From Pulveribacter suum (lineage in GTDB: Bacteria; Pseudomonadota; Gammaproteobacteria; Burkholderiales; Burkholderiaceae_C): a stretch of 64,000 bases of DNA. The position numbers were made by a program, and so were the translations under genes. Shown in pieces: positions 7,870 through 17,616 of this stretch. The notes under the pieces are model-generated. The model made no database searches and was not told where the DNA came from. It worked only from the letters and a program-made list of their open reading frames with translations. Numbering within the stretch: position 1 is the first letter of the stretch; each line of letters opens with the position of its first letter. Location: the NCBI RefSeq assembly GCF_003013695.1, contig NZ_CP027792.1:1508501-1572500 (forward strand), given 5' to 3'.

Positions 7870-8679
7870 TTACCCGCGGCCCGTGACTCCCGCGCGACAG
7901 TCCGCCGGGGCGGGCCCTGCCTCGGCCAGCGCCTGCGCTCCGCGCACCACGTCGCCCACCACGATCACGCTGGGGCTGGCCAGGCGTTCGCGCGCGATGG
8001 TGTCGTGCAGCGCGCCCAGCGTGGTCACGGCGCTGCGCTGGCACGCCAGCGTGGCGTGCTGCACCACGGCCACCGGCGTGTGCGCGGGCAGGCCGCCGGC
8101 CAGCAGGCCCTGCTGGATCTGGCGCGCGCCGCGCATGCCCATGTAGATGACCAGCGTCAGGCGGGCCTGGTGGGCGGTGGCGCCCAGCAGCGCCCAGTCG
8201 GTCTGCCCGCCGCCGCTTTGGCTGTGGCCGGTGAGCAGAAGCACGCCCTGGGCGTGCGCGCGGTGCGTGAGGGGCACGCCCAGCTGCGTGGGCGCCGCCA
8301 GGCCGGCGGTGATGCCGTTCACCACCACCGGCTCGATGCCCGCCTGGCGCAGCGCCTGCACCTCTTCGCCGCCGCGCCCGAAGATGAAGGGGTCGCCCCC
8401 CTTCAGGCGCACCACCGCCTCGCCGGCGCGCACCTCGGCCACCATCAGCCGCTCGATGAACTCCTGCGGCGTGCTGCGGCAGCCCCCGCGCTTGCCCACG
8501 CGCACGATGCGCGCACCGGGCGAGGCCAGGGCGACGATGTCGTCGCCCACCAGGTCATCGACCAGCAGCACGGTGGCCGCGGCAATGGCGCGCGCGGCCT
8601 TCAGGGTGAGCAGTTCCGGGTCGCCCGGGCCGGCGCCCACCAGGGTGCAGCTGCCGGTCGTGTGCGTGGGGGTGTTCAT
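7870..8679 (-). CDS. cobA: Uroporphyrinogen-III C-methyltransferase
   Basis: SAM-dependent methyltransferase (SUMT) converting uroporphyrinogen III to precorrin-2, the branch point to siroheme and cobalamin. Seen in the 269-residue product: TLVGAGPGDPELLTLKA at the N-terminus, the VVRLKGGDPFIFGRGGEE motif around residue 90-110, and the later GVPLTHR and VIYMG segments, all standard for CobA/SUMT. It is the single-domain form, without the CysG oxidase/ferrochelatase part. Its start overlaps the ybiB stop by 4 bases (ATGA), so the two are translationally coupled. Confidence 0.95.
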   Translation of the reverse strand: MNTPTHTTGSCTLVGAGPGDPELLTLKAARAIAAATVLLVDDLVGDDIVALASPGARIVRVGKRGGCRSTPQEFIERLMVAEVRAGEAVVRLKGGDPFIFGRGGEEVQALRQAGIEPVVVNGITAGLAAPTQLGVPLTHRAHAQGVLLLTGHSQSGGGQTDWALLGATAHQARLTLVIYMGMRGARQIQQGLLAGGLPAHTPVAVVQHATLACQRSAVTTLGALHDTIARERLASPSVIVVGDVVRGAQALAEAGPAPADCRAGVTGRG

Positions 8680-9605
8680 GCCGCGGCCTCCTGCGCGATC
8701 TGCCGCGCCACGTGCGTGATGTGGCGCACCTGGGCGGCCAGCGCCTCGGGCACGGGCAGGGCGCCGTTCAGCACGGCGCGGGTGTAGGCGGCGGTGGTCT
8801 CGATGTCGATGGCCTCGGGCAGGCCGGGCACGGCGGCGGCGGTGCCGGCCTGCTGCTCGGCCAGCAGGGTGTGGCGGCCGGCCACCACGGCGTCGTAGCG
8901 CGGCTGGCGGCGCGGGTCGGCGGCCACTTCGCCCTCCAGCCCGCGCGACAGCAGCAGGTGCAGGGGCAGCTCGCGCGCCACGTCCAGCGCCAGCTCGAAA
9001 TACTCGGGGTGGGTGTAGCTGCCCACCACCAGGGCCGGCCCGGCGCAGGGCGCCAGCAGCTTGACGACGCTGTGCGCCGGCGTGCGCAGGCCGATGGCTT
9101 CGCGCACCGCCAGCAGGCGCGCCAGGCCCGGGTGCAGCGCCGCCGTGGCCAGCAGCCCCACGGCCCCAGGTGCTATCGCTTCAGGAGCTGCCGGCGCCGG
9201 TACACCCAGGCTTTGCAGCACATCAGAGGCTAAAACGCGGCGCGCCTCGGTGCGCATGCCGTGCACCAGCACTGCCAGCCCTTCGCGCGCCAGCAGCAGC
9301 GCCAGCAGGGGCGTGAGCACAGGCAGCCGGCGCGCGCCGTTGTAGCTGGGCAGCACGACCAGCGGGGCGCCGCCCGCCAGCGCCGGCACCCGCGCCATGC
9401 GCGCGTGCACGGCGTCCAGAAAGCCGCACATCTCCGCCGCGCTCTCGCCCTTGATGCGCATGGCCACGCAGAAGGCGCCCACTTCCAGGTCGCTGGCGTG
9501 CCCATCCAGCAGCTGGCCGAACAGGTCGGCCGCCTGTTCGCGCGTGAGCGCCCGGGCGCCGCGCGCGCCCCGGCCTATCTCCTTGATGTAGTGGCTGATG
9601 GCCAT
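8676..9605 (-). CDS. ybiB: YbiB/TrpD2-family DNA-binding protein
   Basis: Homologue of anthranilate phosphoribosyltransferase that, in E. coli YbiB, binds nucleic acid rather than making tryptophan. Seen in 309 residues: start MAISHYIKEIGRG, close to the E. coli YbiB start; DLEVGAFCVAMRIKGESAAEM; and VVLPSYNGARRLPVLTPLLA, where a true TrpD would have the phosphoribosyl-pyrophosphate loop GTGGD. The replacement of that loop supports YbiB rather than TrpD. It is first gene of a ybiB-cobA pair. A stretch encoding the loop APAAPEAIA (about 9168-9236) partly resembles the dispersed repeat, but less convincingly than the copy in the HI0933-family gene. Confidence 0.88.
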   Translation of the reverse strand: MAISHYIKEIGRGARGARALTREQAADLFGQLLDGHASDLEVGAFCVAMRIKGESAAEMCGFLDAVHARMARVPALAGGAPLVVLPSYNGARRLPVLTPLLALLLAREGLAVLVHGMRTEARRVLASDVLQSLGVPAPAAPEAIAPGAVGLLATAALHPGLARLLAVREAIGLRTPAHSVVKLLAPCAGPALVVGSYTHPEYFELALDVARELPLHLLLSRGLEGEVAADPRRQPRYDAVVAGRHTLLAEQQAGTAAAVPGLPEAIDIETTAAYTRAVLNGALPVPEALAAQVRHITHVARQIAQEAAA

Positions 9606-9694
9606 GGCAAGCAGGGTTTCAAATATTGAATGTGGGCATTCTCCAGCATGCTTGATGACGAATGGTTATGTAGTTCTGCCGGCGCGCCGTTTGA

Positions 9695-9756
9695 TGGTCA
9701 AAAGGGCCTCCAGCGCTTGTGCAGCAAGCGCTGGCAGCTATCCATTCAATAGCAAC
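9695..9756. repeat. Dispersed palindromic repeat, canonical copy
   Basis: Plus strand reads GGTCAAAAGGGCCTCCAGCG ... CAAGCGCTGGCAGCTATCCATTCAATAGCAAC. The arms CCAGCGCTTG / CAAGCGCTGG form a near-perfect palindrome. It lies just beyond the stop of the efflux channel gene and before ybiB. Confidence 0.8.
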
Positions 9757-9764
9757 GTGGCGGC

Positions 9765-11288
9765 TCAGGACGCCGGGGGCGGCTCGTCCGCCGCCTGCCC
9801 GCGCCACTGGCCGCCCAGCGCGCGGTACAGCGCCACGCGGTTGGCCTGCTCGGCCAGCTGCAGGGCGATGAGCGACTGCTGGGCGCTATAGAGCGCGCGC
9901 TCGGCGTCCAGCACCGGCAGGTAGCTGTCGGCGCCCAGACGAAAGCGCGCCTGCGACAGCGTCAGCACCTGCTGGCTGGCCGCCACCAGCGACTGCTGCG
10001 CCGCCAGCCGCCCGTCCAGCGTGGCGCGCTCGGCCAGCGCGTCGCGCACCTCGCGAAAGGCTGCCTGGATGGCCTTGTCGTACTGGGCGACGGCGCTCTC
10101 GCGCGCCACCTCCGCCACGCGCAGGTTGGCGCGGTTGCGCCCGGCGTCAAACAGGGGCAGGCGGATCTGCGGCGCAAAGCTCCAGGTGCCATTGCCGGCG
10201 GCGAACAGGCCCGAGAGCTCGGTGCTGGCCGTGCCCACGCTGGCCGTCAGGCTGATGGAGGGAAAAAACGCGGCGCGCGCCACGCCGATCTGCGCGCTGG
10301 CCGCCGCCAGCGCATGCTCGGCCGCGCGCACGTCCGGGCGGGCCAGCAGCACGCTGGACGGCAGGCCGGGCGCGATGGCGGGCAGTGCGGTGGCCAGCGT
10401 GTCCGCCGGAGGGGCGGCGATGTCCGCACCTGTGCCCTGGGCCGCCAGCGCTGCGGCGACGCTGGCCGGCAGCAAATTGGCCGGCACCGGGCTGCCTGCC
10501 AGCAGCGCCAGCGCATTGCGCCCGCGCGCCACCTGCGCCTCGAACGCGCCCACGTCGGCCCGGGCGCTGTCCACCGTGGTCTGCGCCTGGGCCAGCGTCA
10601 GGCCCGAGCTTGCGCCCAGCGCGTGGCTGGCCTGCGTCAGCGCCAGCTGCTTGTCGCGCGCGCGCAGCGTGGCGCGCGCCAGCAGCAGGCGGCGCGCGTC
10701 GGCGTCCAGGTTCAGCCAGGTCAGCATGACGTCGGACACCAGGCCGATGCGGGCGCTGCGCTGGTTGTCCTGGCTGCGCAAAAACTCCTGCAGCGCCGCC
10801 TCGTTGAGGTTGCGCACGCGGCCCCAGAAGTCGATCTCGTAGCCGGCCAGGCCCACGCCGGCGCTGTACTGGCTGGCGGTGTTGCCGCGCCCGGCGGCCG
10901 TCAGGTCATCGGCGCTGCGGCTGCGCGCCGCGGCGCCGGTGGCGGCCAGCGTGGGCAGCCGGTCGGCCTGGGCGATGCCGTACTGCGCCCGTGCCCGTTC
11001 CACGGCCAGCACGGCCAGCTGCAGGTCGCGGTTGCCGGCCAGCGCCATGCCCAGCACGGTACGCAGGCGCTCGTCCACCACGAAGGGCGCGCGCGCCGGG
11101 TCGGTGGGCACGGCCAGCAGCGGGGCATCGGGCGGCGTCGGCGCGTCCAGCGTGGCGGGCACGGGCAGCGGCGGCACCTCGGGCGGCGGCGCCAGCGACA
11201 TGCAGGCCGTCAGCGCCAGCAGCGGCGCTGCCAGGGTCAGGCGCGCCGGGCGTGCCAGGCGGGAGGGCAGAAAAAGGGCTGTGGTCAT
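9765..11288 (-). CDS. Outer membrane factor lipoprotein of an RND efflux system (NodT/OprM family)
   Basis: Channel-tunnel component that carries RND-pumped drugs across the outer membrane. The 507-residue product has a signal peptide with lipobox LTAC (LLALTACMSLAPPPEVP). The mature protein has two repeated OEP halves rich in Ala/Gln/Arg, as in OprM/NodT proteins, including the conserved IGVARAAFFPSISLTASVG and LFDAGRNRANLRVAE segments. The ATG overlaps the stop of the pump gene by 4 bases (ATGA); a longer frame upstream would lie inside the pump gene. It is last gene of the adaptor-pump-channel operon. Confidence 0.93.
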   Translation of the reverse strand: MTTALFLPSRLARPARLTLAAPLLALTACMSLAPPPEVPPLPVPATLDAPTPPDAPLLAVPTDPARAPFVVDERLRTVLGMALAGNRDLQLAVLAVERARAQYGIAQADRLPTLAATGAAARSRSADDLTAAGRGNTASQYSAGVGLAGYEIDFWGRVRNLNEAALQEFLRSQDNQRSARIGLVSDVMLTWLNLDADARRLLLARATLRARDKQLALTQASHALGASSGLTLAQAQTTVDSARADVGAFEAQVARGRNALALLAGSPVPANLLPASVAAALAAQGTGADIAAPPADTLATALPAIAPGLPSSVLLARPDVRAAEHALAAASAQIGVARAAFFPSISLTASVGTASTELSGLFAAGNGTWSFAPQIRLPLFDAGRNRANLRVAEVARESAVAQYDKAIQAAFREVRDALAERATLDGRLAAQQSLVAASQQVLTLSQARFRLGADSYLPVLDAERALYSAQQSLIALQLAEQANRVALYRALGGQWRGQAADEPPPAS

Positions 11289-14200
11289 GGTGCAGGGGGG
11301 GGCGCGGCGGGCGGGGCGGGCTGCGCGCCGCGCGAGAACAGCCGGCGCACCACCAGGAAGAAGACCGGCACGAAGAAGATGCCCAGCAGCGTGGAGAACA
11401 CCATGCCGCCCAGCACGGCGGTGCCAATCGCCTGGCGCCCGCCCGCGCCGGCGCCGGTGCCAATCGCCAGCGGCAGCACGCCAAAGCCAAAGGCCAGTGA
11501 GGTCATCAGGATGGGCCGCAGGCGCAGGCGCACGGCCTGCACGGTGGCATCGACCAGCGCCATCCCGCGCTCCTGCAGCTGCACGGCGAACTCGACGATC
11601 AGGATGGCGTTCTTGGAGGCCAGGCCCACGGTGGTGAGCAGGCCCACCTGGAAGTACACGTCGTTGGCCATGCCGCGCGTGTAGGTGGCGACGAGCGCGC
11701 CGATCACGCCCAGCGGCACGGCCAGCATGACCGACACCGGCACGCTCCAGCTCTCGTACAGCGCGGCCAGGCACAGGAAGACGAACAGGATGGACACGGC
11801 GTACAGCAGCGGCGCCTGCGAGCCGGACTGGCGCTCCTGCAGCGACGCGCCCGTCCACTCAAAGCCGATGCCCGCCGGCATCTTCGCCATGATGGCCTCC
11901 ACCGCAGCCATGGCATCGCCCGAGCTGGCGCCAGGGGCGGTGCCGGCCTCCATCTCCAGCGCCGGGCTGCCGTTGTAGCGCATGAGCTGGGGCGAGCCAC
12001 TGGTCCAGCGCGTGGTGGCGAACGAGGCGAAGCGCACCATCTCGCCGTTCTTGTTGCGCACGGCCCATTGGCCGATGTCCTGCGGCAGCATGCGCGAGGG
12101 TGCGTCGCCCTGGATATACACGCGCTTGACGCGGCCCTGATGGATGAAGTCATTGACGTAACTGCCGCCCAGCGCGGCCGACAGCACGCCGTTGATGTCG
12201 CCGGTGGACAGCCCCAGGGCGGCGGCCTTGCGGTCGTCCACCTCCACCTTCAGCTCCGAGGTGTCGTCAAAGCCCGTGGTGCGCATGCTGGTCAGCTGCG
12301 GCACATCGCGCGCGGCGGCGATCAGGTCGTCCCGGGCCTTCATCAGCGCCTCGTGGCCCAGGCCGTTCAGGTCTTTCAGCACGAAGTTGATGCCGGCGCT
12401 CGACCCCAGGCCGCGCACCGGCGGCGGCAAGGTGACGAAGATGCGCGCATCGCGTATCTGCGCCAGCGCCTTGTTGGCCTGGCGCGCTATGGATTCGGCG
12501 GACTGCGAGGGCAGCGGCCGCTCGGCCCAGGACGTCAGGCGCACGAACATGCTGCCCGAGCTCTGGTTGCCGTTGAAGCCCAGGATGGCGTTGGTGCTGA
12601 AGACCTCCGGCTGGTCCTTGAAGTACAGCCGCACCTGGTCCATGACGTCGGCCAGACGCGCGTCGGTGGCGCCGGACGGCAGCGTGACGTTCACCCGCAC
12701 GAAGCCCTGGTCCTCGTTGGGCAGAAACGACGTGGGCAGGGTGCGGAACATCCAGGCCACGGCGACCAGCACGGCGGCGAACAGCAGCGCCATGCGCAGC
12801 GTGCGCGTGAGCAGCTGCGCCACCGCGCCCTGGTAGCGCGAGGCGCCGGCGTCGAACCAGTGGTTGAAGCCGTTGAAGAAGCGGTCGGCCCAGCCCAGCG
12901 GGCCGGGCCGCGGCGTGCGCCCGTGCTTGCCGTGGGTGATGGGTTTGAGCAGCGACGCGCACAGCGCCGGCGTCAGCGTCAGCGCCACCAGCACCGACAG
13001 CGCCATGGCCGCCACGATGGTCACCGAGAACTGCCGGTAGATGACGCCCACCGAGCCGGCGAAGAACGCCATGGGGATGAACACCGCCGACAGCGTCAGG
13101 CCGATGCCCACCAGCGCCGGCGTGATCTCGCGCATGGACTTGCGCGTGGCCTCCTTGGCGGGCAGGCCCTCCTCGCTCATCACGCGCTCGACGTTCTCCA
13201 CCACCACGATGGCGTCGTCCACCAGCAGGCCGATGGCCAGCACCAGGGCGAACATGGTCAGCATGTTGATGGAGTAGCCCATGGCCGAGAGCACGCCCAG
13301 CGTGCCCAGCAGCACCACCGGCACGGCAATGGCCGGGATCAGCGTGGCGCGCAGGTTCTGCAGGAAGATGAACATGACCAGCGTGACCAGCAACATGGCC
13401 TCGGCCAGGGTCTTGATCACTTCATGCAGCGAGGCGCGCACGAACGGCGTGCTGTCGGAGCTGACGAAACCCGTGATGCCGTCGGGAAAGTAGGGCGCCA
13501 GCTCCTGCAATTTGGCGGCCACCGCGTCGCCCACGGCCATGGCGTTGGCCCCGTCGGCCAGCACGATCCCCAGGCCCGCGCCTGGCTGGCCGTTCAGGAT
13601 GGAGCGCACGGTGAGGTTGTCGGCCTCGAGCGCCACGCGCGCCACGTCGGCCATGGTGACCACCGAGCCGTCGGGCAGGGCGCGCAGCACGATGTCCTGG
13701 AACTCCTGCACGGTTTGCAGCTTGGAGCGCGCCGTGACCGTGGCGTTGAGCATCTGACCGGGCACGGCCGGCAGGGCGCCCAGCTGGCCGGCCGAGACCT
13801 GCACGTTCTGCGTGTTCAGCGCCGCCACCAGGTCGGACGGCATGAGCGCGTACTTCTCCAGCAGCTGCGGGTCCATCCAGATGCGCAGGGCGTAGCTGGT
13901 GCCGAACACCGTCACGTCGCCCACGCCGTCCACGCGGGCGATCACGTCCACCACGTTGCTGGTCAGGTAGTCGCCGATGGTCACCTGCGACACATGCGGG
14001 TCGGGCGAGGTGAAGACGTAGGTGACCAGGTAGTCCTGCCCGCCCTTGTTGACGAACACGCCGCGGCTCTTCACGGCGTCGGGCAGGCGGTTGACAGCGC
14101 CCTGCAGCTTGTTTTGCGCCTGCACCTGGGCCACGTCGATGTTGGCGCCGGGCGCAAAGGTGAGCGTGGTGCGCGAGCGCCCGGCCGAGTCGCTGGTGGA

Positions 14201-14437
14201 CTGCATGTACAGCAGGTTGTCCAGCCCCTTCAGTTGCTGCTCGATGACCTGGGTGACCGAGTTCTCCACCGTCTCGGCCGAGGCGCCGGTGTAGGTGGTG
14301 TTGATGGTCACGCGCGGCGGGGCGATGTCCGGGTACATCTCCAGCGGCAGCGTGACGATGGACAGCGCGCCGGCCAGCATGATGACGATGGCCAGCACCC
14401 ACGCGAAGACGGGGCGGTTGATGAAGAACTGGGCCAT
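11285..14437 (-). CDS. RND multidrug efflux permease, HAE1 family (AcrB/MexB-like)
   Basis: Inner-membrane proton/drug antiporter of 1050 residues, the standard AcrB length. Seen: N-terminal MAQFFINRPVFAWVLAIVIM; porter loops between TM1 and TM2; the TM4 proton-relay motif GLLVDDAIVVVENVERV with the Asp pair; the TM10 Lys in GLASKNAILIVEF; and a second large periplasmic loop between TM7 and TM8. It sits 6 bases after the adaptor gene and overlaps the channel gene, so all three are co-translated. The sequence supports a general HAE1 drug pump; drug specificity cannot be read from it. No TetR or other regulator gene is next to the operon. Confidence 0.96.
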   Translation of the reverse strand: MAQFFINRPVFAWVLAIVIMLAGALSIVTLPLEMYPDIAPPRVTINTTYTGASAETVENSVTQVIEQQLKGLDNLLYMQSTSDSAGRSRTTLTFAPGANIDVAQVQAQNKLQGAVNRLPDAVKSRGVFVNKGGQDYLVTYVFTSPDPHVSQVTIGDYLTSNVVDVIARVDGVGDVTVFGTSYALRIWMDPQLLEKYALMPSDLVAALNTQNVQVSAGQLGALPAVPGQMLNATVTARSKLQTVQEFQDIVLRALPDGSVVTMADVARVALEADNLTVRSILNGQPGAGLGIVLADGANAMAVGDAVAAKLQELAPYFPDGITGFVSSDSTPFVRASLHEVIKTLAEAMLLVTLVMFIFLQNLRATLIPAIAVPVVLLGTLGVLSAMGYSINMLTMFALVLAIGLLVDDAIVVVENVERVMSEEGLPAKEATRKSMREITPALVGIGLTLSAVFIPMAFFAGSVGVIYRQFSVTIVAAMALSVLVALTLTPALCASLLKPITHGKHGRTPRPGPLGWADRFFNGFNHWFDAGASRYQGAVAQLLTRTLRMALLFAAVLVAVAWMFRTLPTSFLPNEDQGFVRVNVTLPSGATDARLADVMDQVRLYFKDQPEVFSTNAILGFNGNQSSGSMFVRLTSWAERPLPSQSAESIARQANKALAQIRDARIFVTLPPPVRGLGSSAGINFVLKDLNGLGHEALMKARDDLIAAARDVPQLTSMRTTGFDDTSELKVEVDDRKAAALGLSTGDINGVLSAALGGSYVNDFIHQGRVKRVYIQGDAPSRMLPQDIGQWAVRNKNGEMVRFASFATTRWTSGSPQLMRYNGSPALEMEAGTAPGASSGDAMAAVEAIMAKMPAGIGFEWTGASLQERQSGSQAPLLYAVSILFVFLCLAALYESWSVPVSVMLAVPLGVIGALVATYTRGMANDVYFQVGLLTTVGLASKNAILIVEFAVQLQERGMALVDATVQAVRLRLRPILMTSLAFGFGVLPLAIGTGAGAGGRQAIGTAVLGGMVFSTLLGIFFVPVFFLVVRRLFSRGAQPAPPAAPPPAP

Positions 14438-14443
14438 GGCGGA

Positions 14444-15700
14444 TCAGCCGGCGCTGGAGGCGGCGGAGGCGGCAGGAGTGGCCGGTGCGCGCGGCGCCCA
14501 GGGCACCGGCTTGACGCTGTCGCCCGGGCGCACGCGCTGGCTGCCATCCACCAGCACGCGCTCGCCGGCGGCCAGGCCGGACAGTACCTCCCAGCGGCTG
14601 CCCACGGCCGCGCCGGTGACGATGCGCCGCGTCTCCACTTTGTCTTCGGCCGTCACCACCAGCACGCTGGCATTGCCGGCCGGGTCGCGCCGCACGGACT
14701 GCTGCGGCGCCAGCAGGGCCTGCTCGTTCACGCCGGCCTCCAGCACGGCGCGCACGTACATGCCGGGCATCAGCACGCCGTCCGGGTTGGGCACCACCGC
14801 GCGCAGCAAGATGGCGCCGGTGCCGGGGTTGACCTGCACGCCGCTGAACTGCAGCCGCCCGGCGTGCGGGTAGGTGCTGCCGTCGTCCAGCAGCAGCGTC
14901 ACGCGCGCGTCGCCGCTTTTGCCGCCTTCGGCGCGCTGGATGCGGCCGCTGGCCAGGTCGTTCTTCAGGCGCAGCAGCTCGGTGCTGGACTGCGTCACGT
15001 CCACGTACAGCGGATCGGTCTGTGTCACGGTGGTCAGCGCCGCCGCCTGGTTGGCGGTGACCAGCGCGCCGGGCGTGACGGTGGAGGTGCTGGTGCGCCC
15101 GGCGATGGGCGACTTGATGCGGGTGTAGCCCAGGTTGATCTGCGCGGCCTGCACGGCCGCCTGCGCCACCGCCACGTCCGACTGCGCCTGCGTGGCCGCG
15201 GCCTGGCTGTCGTCATAGGCCTGGCGGCTGATGGCGTCGATCTTCACCAGCTCGGCGTTGCGCCGGGCGTTGGCCTGGGCCGTGCCCAGGTGGGCGCGGG
15301 CGCGCTCCAGCTGGGCGCGGGCGGCGGACAGGGCGACCTCGAAGCTGGCTGCATCCAGCTGGTACAGCACCTGGCCGGCCTTGACGGAGGCGCCTTCGGT
15401 GAACAGCCGCTTTTGCACGATGCCGCCGACCTGCGGGCGAATCTCCGCGGACAGCCAGGCGCTGGTGCGCCCGGGCAGCTCATTGGTCACCACCTGGCGC
15501 TCGGGCTGCAGGGTCAGCACGCCGACCTCGGGCAGGGCCTGCGCGGCGGGGGCGGCCGGCTCGCCCTTGCCGCCGCCGCAGCCCGACAGCGCAGCCGCCA
15601 GCACCAGCGCTGCCGCGCTCCAGCCCGGCCTGCGGCCAGGAGTCCAGGCCGGGGCAGCTGCCGGGCGCAAAGCAGGGCGGGCACGAATCGCAAAGGTCAT
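14444..15700 (-). CDS. RND efflux periplasmic adaptor (membrane fusion protein, AcrA-like)
   Basis: Periplasmic adaptor that joins the RND pump to the outer-membrane channel. The 418-residue product has a lipoprotein signal (LVLAAALSGCGGG, Cys near residue 39); a beta-barrel/lipoyl start LPGRTSAWLSAEIRPQVGG; alpha-hairpin with heptad-like Ala/Gln/Arg repeats; and the second lipoyl half TRIKSPIAGRTSTSTVTPG. The ATG at MTFAIRARPALRP is chosen because the upstream in-frame extension has no signal character and runs into the intergenic region. It is first gene of the efflux operon; its promoter must lie in 15701-15984, shared with the divergent chemoreceptor gene, but I see no clear boxes or operator there. 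Confidence 0.93.
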   Translation of the reverse strand: MTFAIRARPALRPAAAPAWTPGRRPGWSAAALVLAAALSGCGGGKGEPAAPAAQALPEVGVLTLQPERQVVTNELPGRTSAWLSAEIRPQVGGIVQKRLFTEGASVKAGQVLYQLDAASFEVALSAARAQLERARAHLGTAQANARRNAELVKIDAISRQAYDDSQAAATQAQSDVAVAQAAVQAAQINLGYTRIKSPIAGRTSTSTVTPGALVTANQAAALTTVTQTDPLYVDVTQSSTELLRLKNDLASGRIQRAEGGKSGDARVTLLLDDGSTYPHAGRLQFSGVQVNPGTGAILLRAVVPNPDGVLMPGMYVRAVLEAGVNEQALLAPQQSVRRDPAGNASVLVVTAEDKVETRRIVTGAAVGSRWEVLSGLAAGERVLVDGSQRVRPGDSVKPVPWAPRAPATPAASAASSAG

Positions 15701-15984
15701 GGAAGGCTCGAACACAAGGACGGGGCGGCCGGCGCAAAGGAGCCGCCCGCCAGACAACGGACAAGGCAAGGCCCGCGCGCAGCGCGCAGGCAGGGCCGTA
15801 CTTTCGCACGCTGGCGCGGCGCTCCTGGGCGAATGCGGCCCATCTTCATCCTTCTTTACAACGGCCGCCGGACCTGCCCTGGACGGGGAAGGCCGCCGCG
15901 AGGGGCAGGCGGGTAAACCATGCCAGCGGCCACAGCGCCCTTGGGCGACATTAACCCGGGTCAAGGCTTTGCCGCACCCCGCAC

Positions 15985-17616
15985 ATGCGCGTCAACCTCC
16001 CGGTCCACGACCAGTCCTACCCCTTTCCCAGCGGCCAGACGCTGGTGTCCACCACGGACCTCCAGGGCCGCATCCTGTACTGCAACCCGATGTTCATCGA
16101 GGTCAGCGGCTACACGCGCGAGGAGCTGCTGGGCCAGCCGCACAACATGATCCGCCACCCGGACATGCCCGAGCAGCCCTACGAGGACCTGTGGCAGACC
16201 ATCCAGCGCGGCCTGCCCTGGTCCGCACCCATCAAGAACCGGCGCAAGGACGGCAGCTACTACTGGGTCATGGCCAACGTCACGCCGCTCGTGGAGGGCG
16301 GCAGGCCGGTGGGCTACATGTCGGTGCGCACCGAGGCCAGCGACGCCCAGGTGCGCGCCGCGCACGAGCTGTACGCCCGCATGCGCGCCGAGCGCCAGGC
16401 CGGGCGGCTGGTGCATGTGTTCCGCCAGGGGCGGCTGGTGCGCGACACCCTGGCCGGGCGGCTGCGCCAGCGCCTGGCGCCGGGCCTGGCCGGCCGCCTG
16501 GCGCTGGCCTTTGCCGGGGTGGCGGCTGCCGCCCTGGCGGCGGGCACCCTGGTGGCCGGGCAGGGCTGGCCGGTGCGGCTGACGGGCTGGGGCGGCTCCG
16601 CCGCCGTGGCCCTGCTGGCGCTGGGCTACGCGCGGCGCGCCGTCATCGCGCCGCTGGCGCAGCTGGTCGAGGCCGCCAACCGCATGGCCGCGGGCGATCT
16701 GACGCAGCCGCCCGTGCAAACGCGCGCCGACCTGGTGGGCGAGCTGCAAAAGGCCCTGATGCAGCTGAACGTGAACCTGCTGTCCATCGTGCGCGATGCG
16801 CGCCAGGAGAGCGAGAAGATGAGCCAGGCGGCCGGCCACATCGCCCAGGACAGCCGCGAGCTGTCCGGGCGCACCGAAAGCCAGGCCAGCAGCCTGCAGC
16901 AGACGGCCGCCTCGATGGAGCAGATCACCGGCACCGTGCGCCAGACCGCCGACGCCGCCCGCCAGGCCGCCGCCCTGGCCGCGCAGGCCACGGCCTCGGC
17001 CGAGCGCAGCAGCCAGGCCGCCGGGAGCGTGGCCGACACCATGCAGCAGATCGACCAGGCCTCGCGCCGCATCGCCGAAATCACCCAGCTGATCGATGCC
17101 ATTGCCTTCCAGACCAACATCCTGGCGCTGAACGCGGCGGTGGAATCGGCCCGCGCCGGCGAGCACGGCCGGGGCTTTGCCGTGGTGGCCGCCGAGGTGC
17201 GCGCCCTGTCGCAGCGCACGCAGCAGGCGGCGCGCGAGATCCGCACGCTGATCGACGCGGCCGCCGCCCAGGTGGGCGAGGGCCAGCGGCGCAGCGCCAG
17301 CGCCGGCCAGGCCATGCACGCGTCGCTGGCCATGGTGCAGCAGGTGGGCACGCTGATCGGGCAGATCGACGGCGCCTCCAGCGAGCAGCTGTCGGGCATC
17401 TCCCAGATCAACGCCGCGGTGGCCCAGCTGGACACCATCACCCAGCACAACGCGGCGCTGGTCGAGCGCAGCGCCGAGCTGGCCGGCCAGGTGCAGCTGC
17501 AAGCCCGCACGGTGACCGAGGCGGTGCAGGTGTTTCGCCTGGATGGCGCAGCCGCCGGCCCCCGGGCGAACGCCGTGGCACTGCGCCGCGCGGCCCGTGA
17601 GATATTGGTCAAATAG
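15985..17616 (+). CDS. PAS-domain methyl-accepting chemotaxis protein (Aer-like)
   Basis: Chemoreceptor of 543 residues, probably sensing cellular redox or oxygen through an N-terminal PAS domain (residues about 10-115; [33 protein letters not shown] and [14 protein letters not shown] are PAS/Aer hallmarks). A pair of hydrophobic segments (about 165-215) anchors it without a large periplasmic domain. A HAMP-like linker precedes the signalling domain with hairpin tip [20 protein letters not shown]. The C-terminus ends in AAREILVK with no CheR-docking pentapeptide. Transcribed divergently from the RND operon. FAD binding is inferred from similarity to Aer. Confidence 0.9.
   Translation: MRVNLPVHDQSYPFPSGQTLVSTTDLQGRILYCNPMFIEVSGYTREELLGQPHNMIRHPDMPEQPYEDLWQTIQRGLPWSAPIKNRRKDGSYYWVMANVTPLVEGGRPVGYMSVRTEASDAQVRAAHELYARMRAERQAGRLVHVFRQGRLVRDTLAGRLRQRLAPGLAGRLALAFAGVAAAALAAGTLVAGQGWPVRLTGWGGSAAVALLALGYARRAVIAPLAQLVEAANRMAAGDLTQPPVQTRADLVGELQKALMQLNVNLLSIVRDARQESEKMSQAAGHIAQDSRELSGRTESQASSLQQTAASMEQITGTVRQTADAARQAAALAAQATASAERSSQAAGSVADTMQQIDQASRRIAEITQLIDAIAFQTNILALNAAVESARAGEHGRGFAVVAAEVRALSQRTQQAAREIRTLIDAAAAQVGEGQRRSASAGQAMHASLAMVQQVGTLIGQIDGASSEQLSGISQINAAVAQLDTITQHNAALVERSAELAGQVQLQARTVTEAVQVFRLDGAAAGPRANAVALRRAAREILVK

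Noticed and set aside
9168..9236. A second in-frame repeat copy, inside ybiB
   Set aside because: Only the first third (GTGCTATCG...AGCTGCCGGCGC) resembles the element, and much of the stretch encodes residues that align with E. coli YbiB, so chance similarity is likely.
12068..15916. A plus-strand open frame of 1282 codons across the RND operon
   Set aside because: Antisense to three clearly conserved efflux genes; its product is low-complexity His/Gln/Arg/Ala-rich, as expected for the reverse frame of GC-rich coding DNA.
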